Origin: Lepidostoma basale
Lineage: Eukaryota; Arthropoda; Insecta; Trichoptera; Lepidostomatidae
NCBI GenBank assembly: GCA_022606425.2
Contig: JAHDVF020000223.1
Location: 62,001 to 126,000, forward strand
Direction: 5' to 3'
DNA length: 64,000 nt
Shown: piece after piece, positions 31,990 to 40,726 of the stretch
Layout: the number at the start of each line of letters is the position of its first letter
How positions within the stretch are numbered: the stretch's first letter is position 1
The notes under the pieces: model-generated
The model's database searches: none
What the model saw: the letters and a program-made list of their open reading frames with translations, nothing else
What the model was told of the DNA's origin: nothing
Program-made: the position numbers and the translations under genes

Positions 31990-32800
31990 CAAGTAGGTAC
32001 GACTCGTATTTAAAATCAAATTCCACAGACTCGTATTTAAAATCAAATTCGAATGTGGAATATCGTTTTTTGAATAATTTACCGCGTTAACTAAAATAGA
32101 TTAAACCCTGAGCCGCATAAATTTTTAATTCACGTTGAGTGAGGGTCCATCAAATATGGAAAAGGTGGCAGATTTGAATTTTGGTCTATTAAATATTCAA
32201 AACTTTCTCTGATATTATTATTCCCATGTTTTTAACGCGTTTTAAATTCTAATTATCTGTATATGAAGTAATATAAAAATGTTGTCTATTATCGTTTGTC
32301 ATTAATTTATTATTTAATGGTATGTCATGGCGACTGTTGTCACCTCCTCGTGCATGTTGTGTTTAATTAATTAAGCGCTTAAATTTAACCATTTTGGGTT
32401 GGGGCCATGTTGGGTACGCAGACATTGGGCATATATCTAATTTAATTATTCCATTAACATTAATTGGACAATGTACAACAAGCATTATTAAATTATTTGC
32501 CACGCATAAACACGGTTCAAAATATTAAAATTCGTTTTCAAAATGGAAAACTCTCGAAAAATAAAATAAAAAAATTGACAACAACAAACAACACCGCCAC
32601 GGCGACAAATATCATACCTGGGATGGTGGTCCTTATATGGGTAAAAATATATTTTCACGTAGACCGAACACCCCCTCATTTCATTATGTACCCAAAAAAA
32701 AACAATTTCGTAATTCTTTTTTTTTAATTTTTATAAAAAAAATTAAAACACTATTTATCACTAACTTGTATTTATTGTTAAAAACATTTAAATGCAAAAT
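31990..32800. other. No gene recognised
   Basis: Two tandem copies of GACTCGTATTTAAAATC lie at 31988-32050. The frames at 32464-32727 (+) and 32488-32679 (-) cover one another and show no motif. Confidence 0.4.
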
Positions 32801-32967
32801 TAATAATAATTAAATAAAACGATGTTTTTTAAGTACTTCCAATTTTGTCTTTATTTCGACAGCGACCGGTTTCGTCAGGCTCGCTGGCATCGACAGACTG
32901 GTCGCTGTCGAAATAAAGCCAAAAGTGGAAGAAGTTAAAAAAACATCGTTTTATTTAATAATTATTT
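32801..32967. repeat. Foldback F4, copy 2 (near-perfect)
   Basis: Arms 32801-32867 and 32900-32967 pair over about 65 bp with few mismatches (AATAAAACGATGTTTTTTAA outermost; TTTCGACAGCGACC innermost). The 32-nt centre holds GGTTTCGTCAGGCTC and GCATCGACAGACT, on the minus strand a hammerhead-like unit with core CTGTCGA instead of CTGANGA. Confidence 0.75.
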
Positions 32968-33182
32968 AAAATGATCAAGAGATTTCAGTAAAATCATTTG
33001 ATTATCGCAAAATTAAAAGTCAATATTAATATAATTACTCATATTTGGATGTTGTTTTTTTGACCTCTTAACCTTTAAAAAAAATATTTAAAATGTACGT
33101 AGTTATTACTTTAGGGCAGAGAAACATATGACGGGGTGTCTGCCCAATTTTTTTTAAGTCGAAAAATAAGGACCTCCCTAAT

Positions 33183-33252
33183 CATTCCGTTTCTCCGGGA
33201 GCGTAGACAGAAAGAAAGGACCGCCACACTACACTATCCTGACGCACCTCGG
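33183..33252 (-). mobile_element. LINE-R terminal fragment
   Basis: On the minus strand GAGGTGCGTCAGGATAG is followed by GTGTGGCGGTCC and TCTCCGGGAG-like ends. It is about 70 bp and has no tail. Confidence 0.5.
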
Positions 33253-33264
33253 AATTCCACAGTG

Positions 33265-33649
33265 CGTCACCTGAGAGTAAGAAGGTTCCAACTAACAAAA
33301 TTTCACATTTGGCTTTTTTTCGTGAAAAGGGTTCTAACTAACTTTATCTATACGTACAATTTAAAAAAAACTGTAATAGTATCATCATTTTGATGTTACG
33401 AAAATAATCAAGTTCCATCTGATCATTCAAAACACACGATTCACTGAAGAAGGATTCATTTAAACTTAGAACTTTATTATTCCAACTGTTGCCAGACAAA
33501 ATTTACACGTTTCTCGGTAAAATAATCTCTGGAAATTGGAATAAAACCCTTTTATTCCCAGATACACACCCGATACCAACAAAACTTTGACTTCATTTTT
33601 CGCAGCTTTTTACTTTTGTCAGTTGGAACCTTCTTACTCTCAGGTGACG
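33265..33649. mobile_element. DNA transposon/MITE with ~35-bp TIRs and 4-bp flank repeat AGTG
   Basis: The left TIR 33265-33300 starts CGTCACCTGAGAGTAAGAAG and the right TIR 33614-33649 is its reverse complement with one mismatch in 35. AGTG flanks both sides (33261-33264/33650-33653). The 385-bp element has no transposase frame. Such well-preserved TIRs among decayed repeats suggest a fairly recent insertion. The superfamily is unassigned. Confidence 0.75.
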
Positions 33650-33684
33650 AGTGTTAACCACGCCTTAACTTTCAACAAAGATAT

Positions 33685-33815
33685 TTTTATTTCCAGAAAA
33701 ACACACTCAGGACATGTCATGAGAAGTTTATTGAACAAACATGTTTCTGAGACAGGCGAAACACTTCATTAACACAAAATATAATACAACTTCCAGAAAA
33801 CCGTCGTTTTTAATA
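33685..33815 (+). repeat. Foldback F3-like arm
   Basis: GGACATGTCATGAGAAG, AGGCGAAACACTTC and ACTTCCAGAAAACCGTCG match the F3 copies near 14.2 and 45.6 kb. The hammerhead-like core is not preserved. Confidence 0.5.
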
Positions 33816-33819
33816 TTCA

Positions 33820-34165
33820 ATTATTACAATTATTACAGCATTGTAGAAGAAACAATAAATTATATGTTAAACTATTGAAAGCCCCCTATTTTGTTTTTAC
33901 ATGATGTTAAGAGCTCCCTGTACGATGCCTTGTTGAATTCATTAGTTGTAAGCACTTCGAACAAAGAGCAAACACTGCTTAAGATGAAAATAAATTATAA
34001 TTACATTAATATCGTTTTACATGTTTTTTGCAGCAAAAAACATGTAAAACATATTCAGCGTTCGAGATATGAATTTAAAGCAAAAACAACATTTTCTACA
34101 AGTGCTATTTTAAGACACCTGTTTAGAATATACTAAGAAAATTATTATAAAGTTTGTTTCAAGTT
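33820..34165. other. No gene; perfect 17-bp inverted repeat at 34014-34050
   Basis: GTTTTACATGTTTTTTG (34014-34030) and its exact complement (34034-34050) are separated by CAG. It lies inside an AT-rich 81-codon frame (33891-34136, +) that shows no domain. Confidence 0.5.
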
Positions 34166-34350
34166 CTAATTATGTTTTTTTTTTAAATCATGAACTGTGA
34201 TGTTTGAAATAATGAGAAACCTCTCACGATAGGTATATATTGAATTGAATAAAAAAAATATTGTCAAGTGTTTTGCATGGCTAAGAATGCATCCTAATGA
34301 ATTCGCTTTGAAAACGTATGTACAGAAGAAAATAATATAAGTAAACTCAC

Positions 34351-34472
34351 CTGATCCAGAGATGAAGACGATGACGGTGAATGGCACGAAGAAAATCAGC
34401 GCGAGAATTAGCAAACAGTTGCGCCTGCGCAGCGGGGGCAGAGCTGTCAAGGCCATTCTCCTCCGGAAAACA
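34351..34472 (-). CDS. Probable first coding exon of a host gene: basic N-terminus plus one membrane anchor
   Basis: On the minus strand an ATG at 34456-34454 sits in strong context (A at -3, G at +4). It opens 35 complete codons: MALTALPPLRRRNCLLILAL (residues 1-20), then IFFVPFTVIVFISGS. Residues 10-12 are a basic cluster and 14-33 a hydrophobic membrane span. This is the layout of a type II membrane protein such as a Golgi glycosyltransferase or sulfotransferase, but I do not recognise the protein. CAG|GTGAGT at 34351/34350 is a consensus splice donor, giving a phase-1 intron. An upstream TTTCAG at 34478-34473 may be an acceptor, so the exon may span 34351-34472; its pyrimidine tract is weak and a true first exon with a 5' leader is equally possible. 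GC content is well above the surroundings. The rest of the gene would lie at lower coordinates and none of it was identified. Confidence 0.55.
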
Positions 34473-34519
34473 CTGAAATCATTTCCACCAATTATTATCA
34501 CGTAACTATTGTCCAATAA

Positions 34520-34760
34520 GCGATATATCTATACTCGACGTAACAAGGTTCCCGCGATACCGAGCCGTCAGCAATGCGCAATGAAATGATTTTTTTTTTC
34601 CTTTGAGTGATCGGATGCCATCCTGGGACGAAACTATTTCGTTTTGGCGTTACAGTGCTATACCGTGTCGAGGCTTCGAGGCCCCTGTGGATACGAAATA
34701 CCAGGCAATGAATCTACCAGCCGTGATAATGTACACCCATATTTCACTCCAACGTTTAAA
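34520..34760. other. GC-richer block upstream of the candidate exon
   Basis: 34590-34735 contrasts with flanking AT-rich DNA and has an open frame on the plus strand (34603-34821) with no known motif. Relative to the minus-strand exon it lies upstream, so promoter or leader sequence is possible. It has no partner in this window. Confidence 0.35.
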
Positions 34761-34833
34761 CGATGCATATTTATTGTCTATTTATTTTTTATATACTTTG
34801 TATATACAACACTTACTTTAAATAAAATAAAAT

Positions 34834-34882
34834 TACATATCAGACATGTTTCGGACAACAGGTCCTTCTTCAGAGATACATA
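34834..34882 (-). ncRNA. Hammerhead-ribozyme-like motif, intact core (left arm of F2)
   Basis: Minus strand, 5' to 3'. Helix I 5' strand TATGTATCT (34882-34874) is followed by CTGAAGA (34873-34867) and one extra A. Helix II is GGAC/GTCC with a 5-nt loop. GAAAC follows, then a 2-nt loop AT, GTC (34845-34843) and helix I 3' strand TGATATGTA. All conserved hammerhead positions are present. The first helix I pair is mismatched. Confidence 0.7.
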
Positions 34883-34904
34883 TTTTAAATATGTATCTTT
34901 ATAA

Positions 34905-34953
34905 TATGTATCACTGAAGAAGGACCGATTGTCCGAAATATGTCTGATATGTA
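34905..34953 (+). ncRNA. Hammerhead-ribozyme-like motif, intact core, best helix I (right arm of F2)
   Basis: Helix I pairs TATGTATCA (34905-34913) with TGATATGTA (34945-34953), nine pairs with two wobbles. CTGAAGA lies at 34914-34920, one extra A at 34921, helix II GGAC/GTCC at 34922-34925/34931-34934. GAAA is at 34935-34938, a two-pair helix III closes a 2-nt loop, and GTC at 34942-34944 is the expected cleavage triplet (after C34944). An extra base between A9 and helix II occurs in some natural hammerheads. A 2-bp helix III is known from Penelope-like element and satellite hammerheads, where dimers may be the active form. Confidence 0.75.
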
Positions 34954-35134
34954 ATTTTTTTTTTTTTTAAGTTAGTGTTGTATAAACAAAGTACGAGTAT
35001 ATGACAAAAGAAATAGACAAATAAAACATCTATAACACAAAGTATGGCGAACATAGAAACAATTATGCATATTTAATTACGTAATGATTAATATTGGCCT
35101 AAGATTTATAATTAAACTTCTAGAAAACATATTA

Positions 35135-35778
35135 GAAGAAGAAGGGTTGGTGCGGGTAACAAAGCGTCGAAAGAAGGGTTGGTGCGGGTAACAAAGTGAA
35201 TGGAGCTTTAAAAATAGTTATTGGAAACAAGAATTTATCAATGAAAGCGAAAACGGCCGTTCACAATGGAGTTCTGGTCCCAACCTTAATGTATGGAAGC
35301 GAAGCATGGAACTGCAAAAGAAGGATGAGAGTAGAATAAATGCGGTAGAGATGAGGTCCCTAAGACGTATGTGTGGTAGAACGATATACGACAGAATCTC
35401 AAATGTTGATATAAGAAAGGAATGTAGAGCGGAAGAAGGTATTATGAACAAAATTATAAAAGGATCGCTGCGTTGGTTCGGACATATGGAACGCATGGAT
35501 GGAGAAAGAATGGTTAAGAAAGTATACGCTAATGATGTAAATGGGGTACGAAGTCGAGGCAGACCGAGGAAAACATGGCATGACCAAATTAATCAAATTT
35601 TAAAGGTTGGTCATGTTAGAAGTCGGAGGAATCGACGTGCGTGTATGACTCGTTGTATGAATGTGGAGGAAGCTAGAGAGGTTTGCCACGATAGAGTAGT
35701 GTGGCGGTCCATTCTCTCTGCCTACCCCTGCGGGGAAACGGCGTGATGGTTTTGTTTGTTTGTTTGTTTGTTTGTTTG
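35135..35778 (+). mobile_element. LINE-R, best-preserved copy, (GTTT)n tail and TSD
   Basis: A perfect 11-bp TSD AAAACATATTA flanks it (35124-35134/35779-35789). The first part reads RRVGAGNKVNGALKIVIGNK and 'AVHNGVLVPTLMYGSEAWN'. A 1-bp deletion shifts into the 146-codon frame 35306-35746: 'ESRINAVEMRSLRRMCGRTI', 'SLRWFGHMERMDGERMVKKV', 'SRGRPRKTWHDQINQILKVG' and a C-terminus SILSAYPCGETA. The 5' junction holds a ~32-bp tandem duplication of the GGTTGGTGCGGGTAACAAAG segment. No RT palm or endonuclease is present. Confidence 0.85.
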
Positions 35779-35800
35779 AAAACATATTATACACTAACAT

Positions 35801-36035
35801 GACGACCTTTGTGGCCTAGTGATAAGTGCTTTGACTGCCACTTGTACGGTCCCGGGTTCGATTCCCGGCGATGGCAGTGTGATTGACACACTGTCTTTAG
35901 TCTGGTGCATAATTCACGTGACAATAAAATGGCGATAGATTAGCCACCTATCACGTGTCACGAGAATCAATATTAAAGCTATATCTTTTACATCGATTGG
36001 CTCGCGTTGTAATGATGTTATGAGCGAATCAACAA

Positions 36036-36037
<2 letters not shown>
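35801..36037 (+). mobile_element. SINE-T, full-length copy with (TAA)n tail
   Basis: The head GACGACCTTTGTGGCC contains A box TGGCCTAGTGA at 35812-35822 and B box GGTTCGATTCC at 35855-35865. The body runs to the ATAATAAT tail, which merges into the long trinucleotide tract. It is the best copy for a family consensus. Confidence 0.8.
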
Positions 36038-36076
<39 letters not shown>

Positions 36077-36332
36077 TAATATAATAATAATTATAATAAT
36101 TATAATTATAATAATAATAATAATAATAATAATGATAATAATGATAATAATATTATTAATAATAATAATAATAATAATAATAATCATAAAAATAAAAGTA
36201 ATAATGATAATAATATTAATAATAATAATAATAATAATAGTAATAATAATAATAATAATCATCATAATAATAATAATAATCATAATAATAATAATAATAT
36301 TAATAATAATAATAATAATAATAAACAATATT
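36035..36332. repeat. (TAA)n microsatellite, ~300 bp, interrupted
   Basis: Repeated ATA/AAT units with occasional C, G or T interruptions follow directly on the SINE-T tail, which probably seeded it. The long open frames on both strands are poly-Ile/Asn/Leu artefacts of the repeat. Confidence 0.9.
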
Positions 36333-36339
36333 AAGGGAC

Positions 36340-37410
36340 GTGCGTGTTTTAAGTGAGTGAAAACGTCAAGGCGATACAAAGGACACAGATAAAGAAGAAC
36401 ACGCCCGATAGTACAATATGTAACAAAATACTGGTTCATATTTCATTACGTATTCAAATGATTCCAATTGAAGATTTTCTGTATGATGAGTATGGACATT
36501 TTTTTTTATGTAAATGCATATCGAAATAAAACAAAACAATGAGTCAGTTTCCCGTAAATCTGGTTATTTGATAAATGGTAGCTTAATCTACCAGCTGTCG
36601 GGCGGTCCGCAGCTGTGACATTATTTTATCTGAAATGAAAGCACCCCATGGACGAGAGTGCACACGAATAAACCAATAAGTAGTTTCCAATTACGGTGAA
36701 TGTTTCGTTAACCTTTCCCTTACGATGCTAAAATAAAAACGTGCGTTCCGGTGTAGGGTAGTCAGTACGCGTTAAAAAATTAGCGATTTTAAATCGGAAA
36801 AATAGGAACATTCATAGCTAACCCCCTTATATATAATAATTATAATTGAAGTCAAAAATTATAATAATTGAGATTTAATTGCTAAAAACTTTAAAAAACC
36901 ATCTGGCAACGCTCACGGAACGGGCATAGGTCCGCTCTGGTTGGAAGCCCGAAAGCAACTGCCGGCGCGGCGGGACAGCGATAGTGAGAACATTAAGCTA
37001 GAACATATGCAAGAGTGAGATGCGAATATAGTGTAACGCACTCAAATCGCTGTTTATACGCGAATTTGTTTTCGATTTTCACAAAATACCTCCGATGAAC
37101 CCGATAAATTCTGATCATTATTAATATTATTTTTTAAATCAATGCGTAAATACTCGTATATTATGGAGGAATACCTAAAATCTTAACCTTGTATTCATTA
37201 TATTTATAGAGATATTGATGGTTTTTAGAAGCAACGTGTAGAATATACCCATTATAGGGAAGGGAGAGTTAATGATAATCCCAAGTAAATGGTCGTAAGG
37301 GCAAAAATTTACTTATTTTTTTTAAAATTAATACTGACTTTATAAAGATTTAGATTGAGGATTCACTGTAAATGGTAAAAAATATGAATAAGGAAAAAGT
37401 TAATATTAAC
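36340..37410. other. No gene; two GC-richer blocks
   Basis: 36560-36740 contains a GTCGGGCGGTCCGCAGCTG cluster with CAGCTG words. 36895-37060 contains GCGGCGGG-like GC-rich sequence. Neither matches a repeat here; they are candidate regulatory or exon-adjacent sequence, unproven. The rest is AT-rich. Confidence 0.4.
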
Positions 37411-37461
37411 TATTTTATTGAAGCACTATTATAATATCACAATTGATTTAATTTCTATGAT

Positions 37462-37516
37462 ATCATCGCGACAGCTGTTTCGCTGAATAATATTAGCATC
37501 ATCAGGTGTTACAATC
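37462..37516 (-). ncRNA. Hammerhead-like motif (left arm of F1)
   Basis: Minus strand: CTGATGA at 37505-37499, an extra T, then a weak helix II (GCT/AGC, longer loop). GAAAC, tetraloop AGCT and GTC (37472-37470) follow. Helix I could form between TTGT/ATTGT and the opposite strand with an internal loop, but mutations reduce it. Confidence 0.5.
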
Positions 37517-37525
37517 AACTGTTAT

Positions 37526-37580
37526 TGATGTGACACCTGATGATGCTAACATCGGTTAGCGAAACAGCTGTCGCGACAAT
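37526..37580 (+). ncRNA. Hammerhead-like motif, intact core (right arm of F1)
   Basis: CTGATGA lies at 37537-37543, an extra T at 37544, and a perfect 6-bp helix II GCTAAC/GTTAGC at 37545-37550/37555-37560. GAAAC is at 37561-37565, then tetraloop AGCT and GTC at 37570-37572. Helix III is two pairs (A-T, C-G). Helix I is partial: CAC with GCG next to the core, then an internal loop. Confidence 0.6.
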
Positions 37581-37654
37581 TTCATAGAAATTAAATATAA
37601 ATTGTTATATTATAACAGTGCTTCAATTAAACAGCAATGTTGAAATATCAAATA

Positions 37655-37905
37655 TCTTCTTTCACGTGGCCAACATTTAATACTTGATCGATTTAATCAT
37701 GCCAAGTTTTCCTCAATCGTCCCATATTTCCTGTTCTATTCATACCGTTGACATATACTTTTTTCACAATTATTTCTTCTCATGTGTCCAAAATATCTAA
37801 ATAAATCATTCTTGTATTTTCTTCGTTCCGCTTTCAATCTCACAATTTTTATACTAGTATTTTCATTTGACAATATATCAGATAAAGATTTATCCACATT
37901 CGTCC
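37655..37905 (-). mobile_element. LINE-R internal fragment
   Basis: The minus strand spans from the SLSDILS-like region through the WHD/INQI and NVGHV segments, but the TRCMNV...GETA terminus is absent. Numerous stops. It directly follows F1. Confidence 0.6.
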
Positions 37906-38119
37906 ACATCATATATAAATATTTACTAAATAAATATTTACTAAATGGACTTGTGTGAACTAACGGAAGAAAGTAATGAGTAAAGTAAACAAGGCTGCGG
38001 TCAACTCAGGATGAAGGAAAACCCCTGACACGAAGATCATCGGCAAAGTGAAGATTTGTGATCGACCCATGACATATGGGATGGAATGCAGGTCGAATGC
38101 AATAAATAAAAACGGGTTT

Positions 38120-38500
38120 CTCTTTCTTGATTCTGTTGTGGCTGTCCACTCCTGAACGAAGGCCTCCTCTCGTATTTTCCACACTGTTCTATCAAGAGCG
38201 CTCCGCATCCAGGAATTTCTCCCACTCTTCCGGATATCGTAGCGCCAACGCATCTGTAGGCGTTCAACTCCACGCTTTGTAGTCCTCCGGCACCAGCGCA
38301 GCAATCGCCTTGTCCACCTTTCATCTGACTCACGAGCGACGTGTCCCGCCCATCACCACAGGTTACCGACCAACTTGATGACGTCGGATACCTTTGTCCT
38401 GGCTCGTATGTCCTAATTTCTGACTCTGTCCCGCAATACCCAAAATGTCTCTCTCCATTGCTCTCTATTAAACTCTCAGCTTGTTGTGTCAATACCACAT
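38120..38500 (-). mobile_element. RTE-G C-terminal fragment
   Basis: The minus frame includes 'RWRYDIRKSGRNSWMRSALD' and 'RTVWKIREEAFVQEWT', ending at the characteristic EAFVQEWT. Upstream pieces of the RIRNxxIRRRTKVTD region are spread over other frames. It has no clear tail. It lies head-to-head with the next element. Confidence 0.75.
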
Positions 38501-38830
38501 GCGTTGAAAACGGGCTTAGTATATCAGAAACTAAGACACTGAGGAGTTTACTTGGCAAGACACTGAGTGATCAAATGAGGAAAACGAGAAAAAGGTAAAT
38601 ATGAGAGGTCGAAGATGTCATAAGGAAGGAGAGGCAACAGAAAGAAATTGGTGTGCACACGTGAGAAGAATGCATTCATCTAGACTCCCTCACATTGTAT
38701 TGCACAGCCAACCACCAGGTAAACGACCCTCGACCAAGACACCAAAAACATCAAACGATCGCTGGGAATCGACTACACAGGAGGCCAATACAGGCTTCAC
38801 GCCTTAATTTCAGAAGAAGAAGAGAGATAT
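38490..38830 (+). mobile_element. RTE-G C-terminal fragment with GAAGAAGAAG tail
   Basis: It reads 'KTLRSLLGKTLSDQMRK', then 'GEATERNWCAHVRRMHSSRL' and 'HSQPPGKRPSTKTPK', and ends in QKKKR from the GAA tail. It is a family close to 1665-2110. A frameshift lies near 38595. Confidence 0.7.
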
Positions 38831-39094
38831 ATACAAAAAAATATTATTTAATTAAACGGTTAAAGATATGAAAATGATAAAGAGATTCAATATTGAGTAA
38901 CTCATACATCTCCTAGATGTTTTATTATTCTCTTATTATAAGTGATAAATTTCACGTTGGAAGGCCATTAATACATGACATTTGGAGTAGCAAGGCGAAG
39001 CATGTCACTCCTCAAACACTGTATTAAAACTTTGGTAAGAACCTAATATATGGTGGTTTGACATATTTTAACACTTTTTTTAAAAAAACACTTG

Positions 39095-39208
39095 ACATTG
39101 TGCCGTTTCCCCATAGGGGCAGGCAGAGAGGATTGACCGCTATACCATTCTGTCCTGATAAACCTCTCTTGATTCCTCCACATTCATACATCGTAACATG
39201 TACCACTT
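39095..39208 (-). mobile_element. LINE-R terminal fragment
   Basis: The minus strand reads MYECGGIKRGLSGQ-like sequence corresponding to TRCMNVEESREVYQD, then GCCCCTATGGGGAAACGGC. It abuts the left arm of F5. Confidence 0.55.
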
Positions 39209-39235
39209 TATTTTGAGTAAGGAGCGCCAAACGAT

Positions 39236-39270
39236 TTCACTCTTCAATGAGCTTCATCAGGGCTATACAC
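39236..39270 (-). ncRNA. Hammerhead-like motif (left arm of F5)
   Basis: Minus strand: CTGATGA at 39260-39254, an extra A, and helix II GCTC/GAGT (one wobble). GAAAT and CGTT follow. The triplet is GTT rather than GTC. Helix I next to the core could be GCC/GGC. More tentative than the F2 motifs. Confidence 0.35.
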
Positions 39271-39345
39271 AAACTAAACATTCTAAACTAACTACTATAA
39301 ACTAAACTAGTTAGTTTAAATTATTCAATATTTAATGTTTAGTTT

Positions 39346-39392
39346 GTGTATAGCCCTGATGAAGCTCATTACAAAGTGAAACCGGTTGGCGC
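39346..39392 (+). ncRNA. Hammerhead-like motif (right arm of F5)
   Basis: CTGATGA lies at 39356-39362, then an extra A. GCTC can pair with AAGT only partly. GAAAC is at 39378-39382, a 2-nt loop CG follows, then GTT at 39385-39387. Helix I has GCC (39353-39355) with GGC (39388-39390). Helix II is damaged. Confidence 0.35.
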
Positions 39393-39431
39393 TACTTACT
39401 TAAAATAAAGTGGTTTTACACAAAAAACTAT

Positions 39432-39735
39432 AACTATAACCATCACACCGTCTCCCCGAAGGGGTAGGCAGAAAATGGACTGCCACACTTTTCTTTCCTG
39501 ACATATTTCTCTCGCTTCCTCAACATTCATACATGGTGTATGAATGTTGAGGAAGCGAGAGAAATATGTCAGGTAAGAGACTCCTCACATGGCCGACATT
39601 CAATATTTGATTTATTTGATCGTGCCGCGTTTTCCTCTGTCTTCCTCTATTTCTGGTTCCATTTACATCGTTAACATATATAATAATTTTTTTACCATTA
39701 TTTTTTCATTCATTCTTTCCATATGTCCAAACAAG
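39432..39735 (-). mobile_element. LINE-R fragment with an internal palindrome
   Basis: The (GTTA)-side end at 39432 and the KTWHDQINQILN/NDVNGT region are readable on the minus strand. Where other copies encode the RRACMTRCM segment, ~30 bp are replaced by an inverted duplication (39497-39573). The copy is 5'-truncated at about 39735. Confidence 0.7.
39497..39573. repeat. Perfect palindrome: 37-bp arms, 3-nt spacer
   Basis: 39497-39533 and 39537-39573 are exact reverse complements around TGG. The left arm is ordinary LINE-R sequence. The right arm is its inverted copy and replaces the normal continuation, so it arose by a local template switch rather than by insertion. Confidence 0.9.
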
Positions 39736-39739
39736 TATA

Positions 39740-40460
39740 TTAAACACTTTATACAAAGCGTTTAATATTTTGTAAATTAGTAAAACTTAAAAAAAACGTA
39801 CATTCTCATCAATTAAAAATTTTAGAAGCACACATTTTAGAACTTTGTTCAAAGACAACAACAAAAATTAGGTAAATGAAGGCGCTGATTTTAAATCACG
39901 GCGATGTTTCGTGGCGGATTAATCGGCAAAAGTTTATAAAGCAATATATGAAGGACAGTGGAGTTTCAATTTTACTTTCTTTAAGGTTTTCTAAACGATC
40001 GTCTGTTGGTGCTTTCATCTTTAATCATTAATAATTCATGTCATCAACATTGACTCACAAAAAATATAAGAAAAGATAAACGAGAAAACCCATTAAAAAT
40101 TCAATATTTTATTTAAAGCAAAAGATTTAATGTTACGCTGTTTCAATGGAATATTATACTAACTAGCAAGACTTGTAACATTATATGGAATGTCAGAATA
40201 TGTAAATTACATTTAAGATTCAAATTTGTATAAAGGACGTGAAGATAAGCTGTATACCGTTCGTCTGTGTACTCCTGAATCAAACAAATGAAATGAAGGT
40301 ATCTTAAAAACAATTGATATAATGAAAATGTTAAGCAGAAAACCGTCATCACTTAATAAATGTTTTTTGATGAATTTGTCATATGGAAAGATTTTATTAT
40401 ACAAATAAATCAGCAATGAGAGTATATTCCTAAAAGCCACACTCTCGAATACAGCAATCC
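39740..40460. other. No gene recognised
   Basis: AT-rich. Frames at 40143-40476 (-) are short, without motif or splice context. A GC-richer phrase with ATCACGGCGATG lies near 39895. Confidence 0.4.
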
Positions 40461-40464
40461 GGTC

Positions 40465-40672
40465 GTTTGAACCCAATTACTGTATACAATTTGTTTTCAG
40501 CTATTATTTTGATTATCATGAGATATGTAGCTAATCTATCGCCATTTTATTGTCACGTGAATTCTACACCGAACCATATACAGTATGATAATCACACTGC
40601 TATTGCCGGGATTCGAACCCGGTTAATTGGTGTGGCAGTCATAGATCTTGTTACTCGACTACGAAGAACGTA
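40465..40672 (-). mobile_element. SINE-T copy with extended 3' end
   Basis: The minus strand shows the GGTTCGAATCCC B box (one change) and the body with TCACGTGACAATAAAATGG. It continues at 40465-40515 into AATTGGGTTCAAA, the same 3' extension as at 31355. The A-box region is decayed. Confidence 0.7.
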
Positions 40673-40726
40673 GATTCTAAACTTAAGGTGTTAACACAAA
40701 AATTCCACGATAATTATTATAAACTA

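Larger units (their letters stand above)
34765..35015. repeat. Foldback F2 with two oppositely oriented hammerhead-like motifs
   Basis: Arms of about 108 bp (34765-34872 and 34908-35015) are inverted repeats: TTGTCTATTTATTTTTTATA outermost, ACATATCAGACATGTTTCGG inward. The downstream flank with ACACAAAGTATGGCGAACAT recurs at 21500-21665 and, inverted, at 41340-41375. Confidence 0.8.
37413..37640. repeat. Foldback F1, copy 1, with paired hammerhead-like motifs
   Basis: Arms run from about 37413 (TTTTATTGAAGCACTATTAT) to the complementary end at 37640, ~100 bp each, meeting near 37520. Both carry the same hammerhead-like unit in opposite orientation. Further F1 copies: 11500, 23385, 25945 and 63850. 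Confidence 0.75.
39202..39414. repeat. Foldback F5
   Basis: Arms 39202-39282 and 39334-39414 are ~81-bp inverted repeats with few mismatches (ACCACTTTATTTT outermost; GGCTATACACAAACTAAAC inward). The loop is AT-rich with TTAGTT words. Both arms contain CTGATGA in outward-facing orientation. Confidence 0.8.

Noticed and set aside
20041..32967. F4 centres as active hammerheads
   Set aside because: The conserved A of CTGANGA is replaced (CTGTCGA or CTGTCAA) in the copies, so they are listed only as relatives.
35801..35880. A tRNA gene, because of clear A and B boxes (also 16975 and others)
   Set aside because: The clover-leaf is not complete, the same unit is dispersed in many copies with a common non-tRNA body, and it ends in an A/T-rich tail: a SINE.
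36029..36439. Long open frames on both strands (136 and 74 codons)
   Set aside because: They are translations of the (TAA)n tract into Ile/Asn/Leu runs and carry no gene signal.
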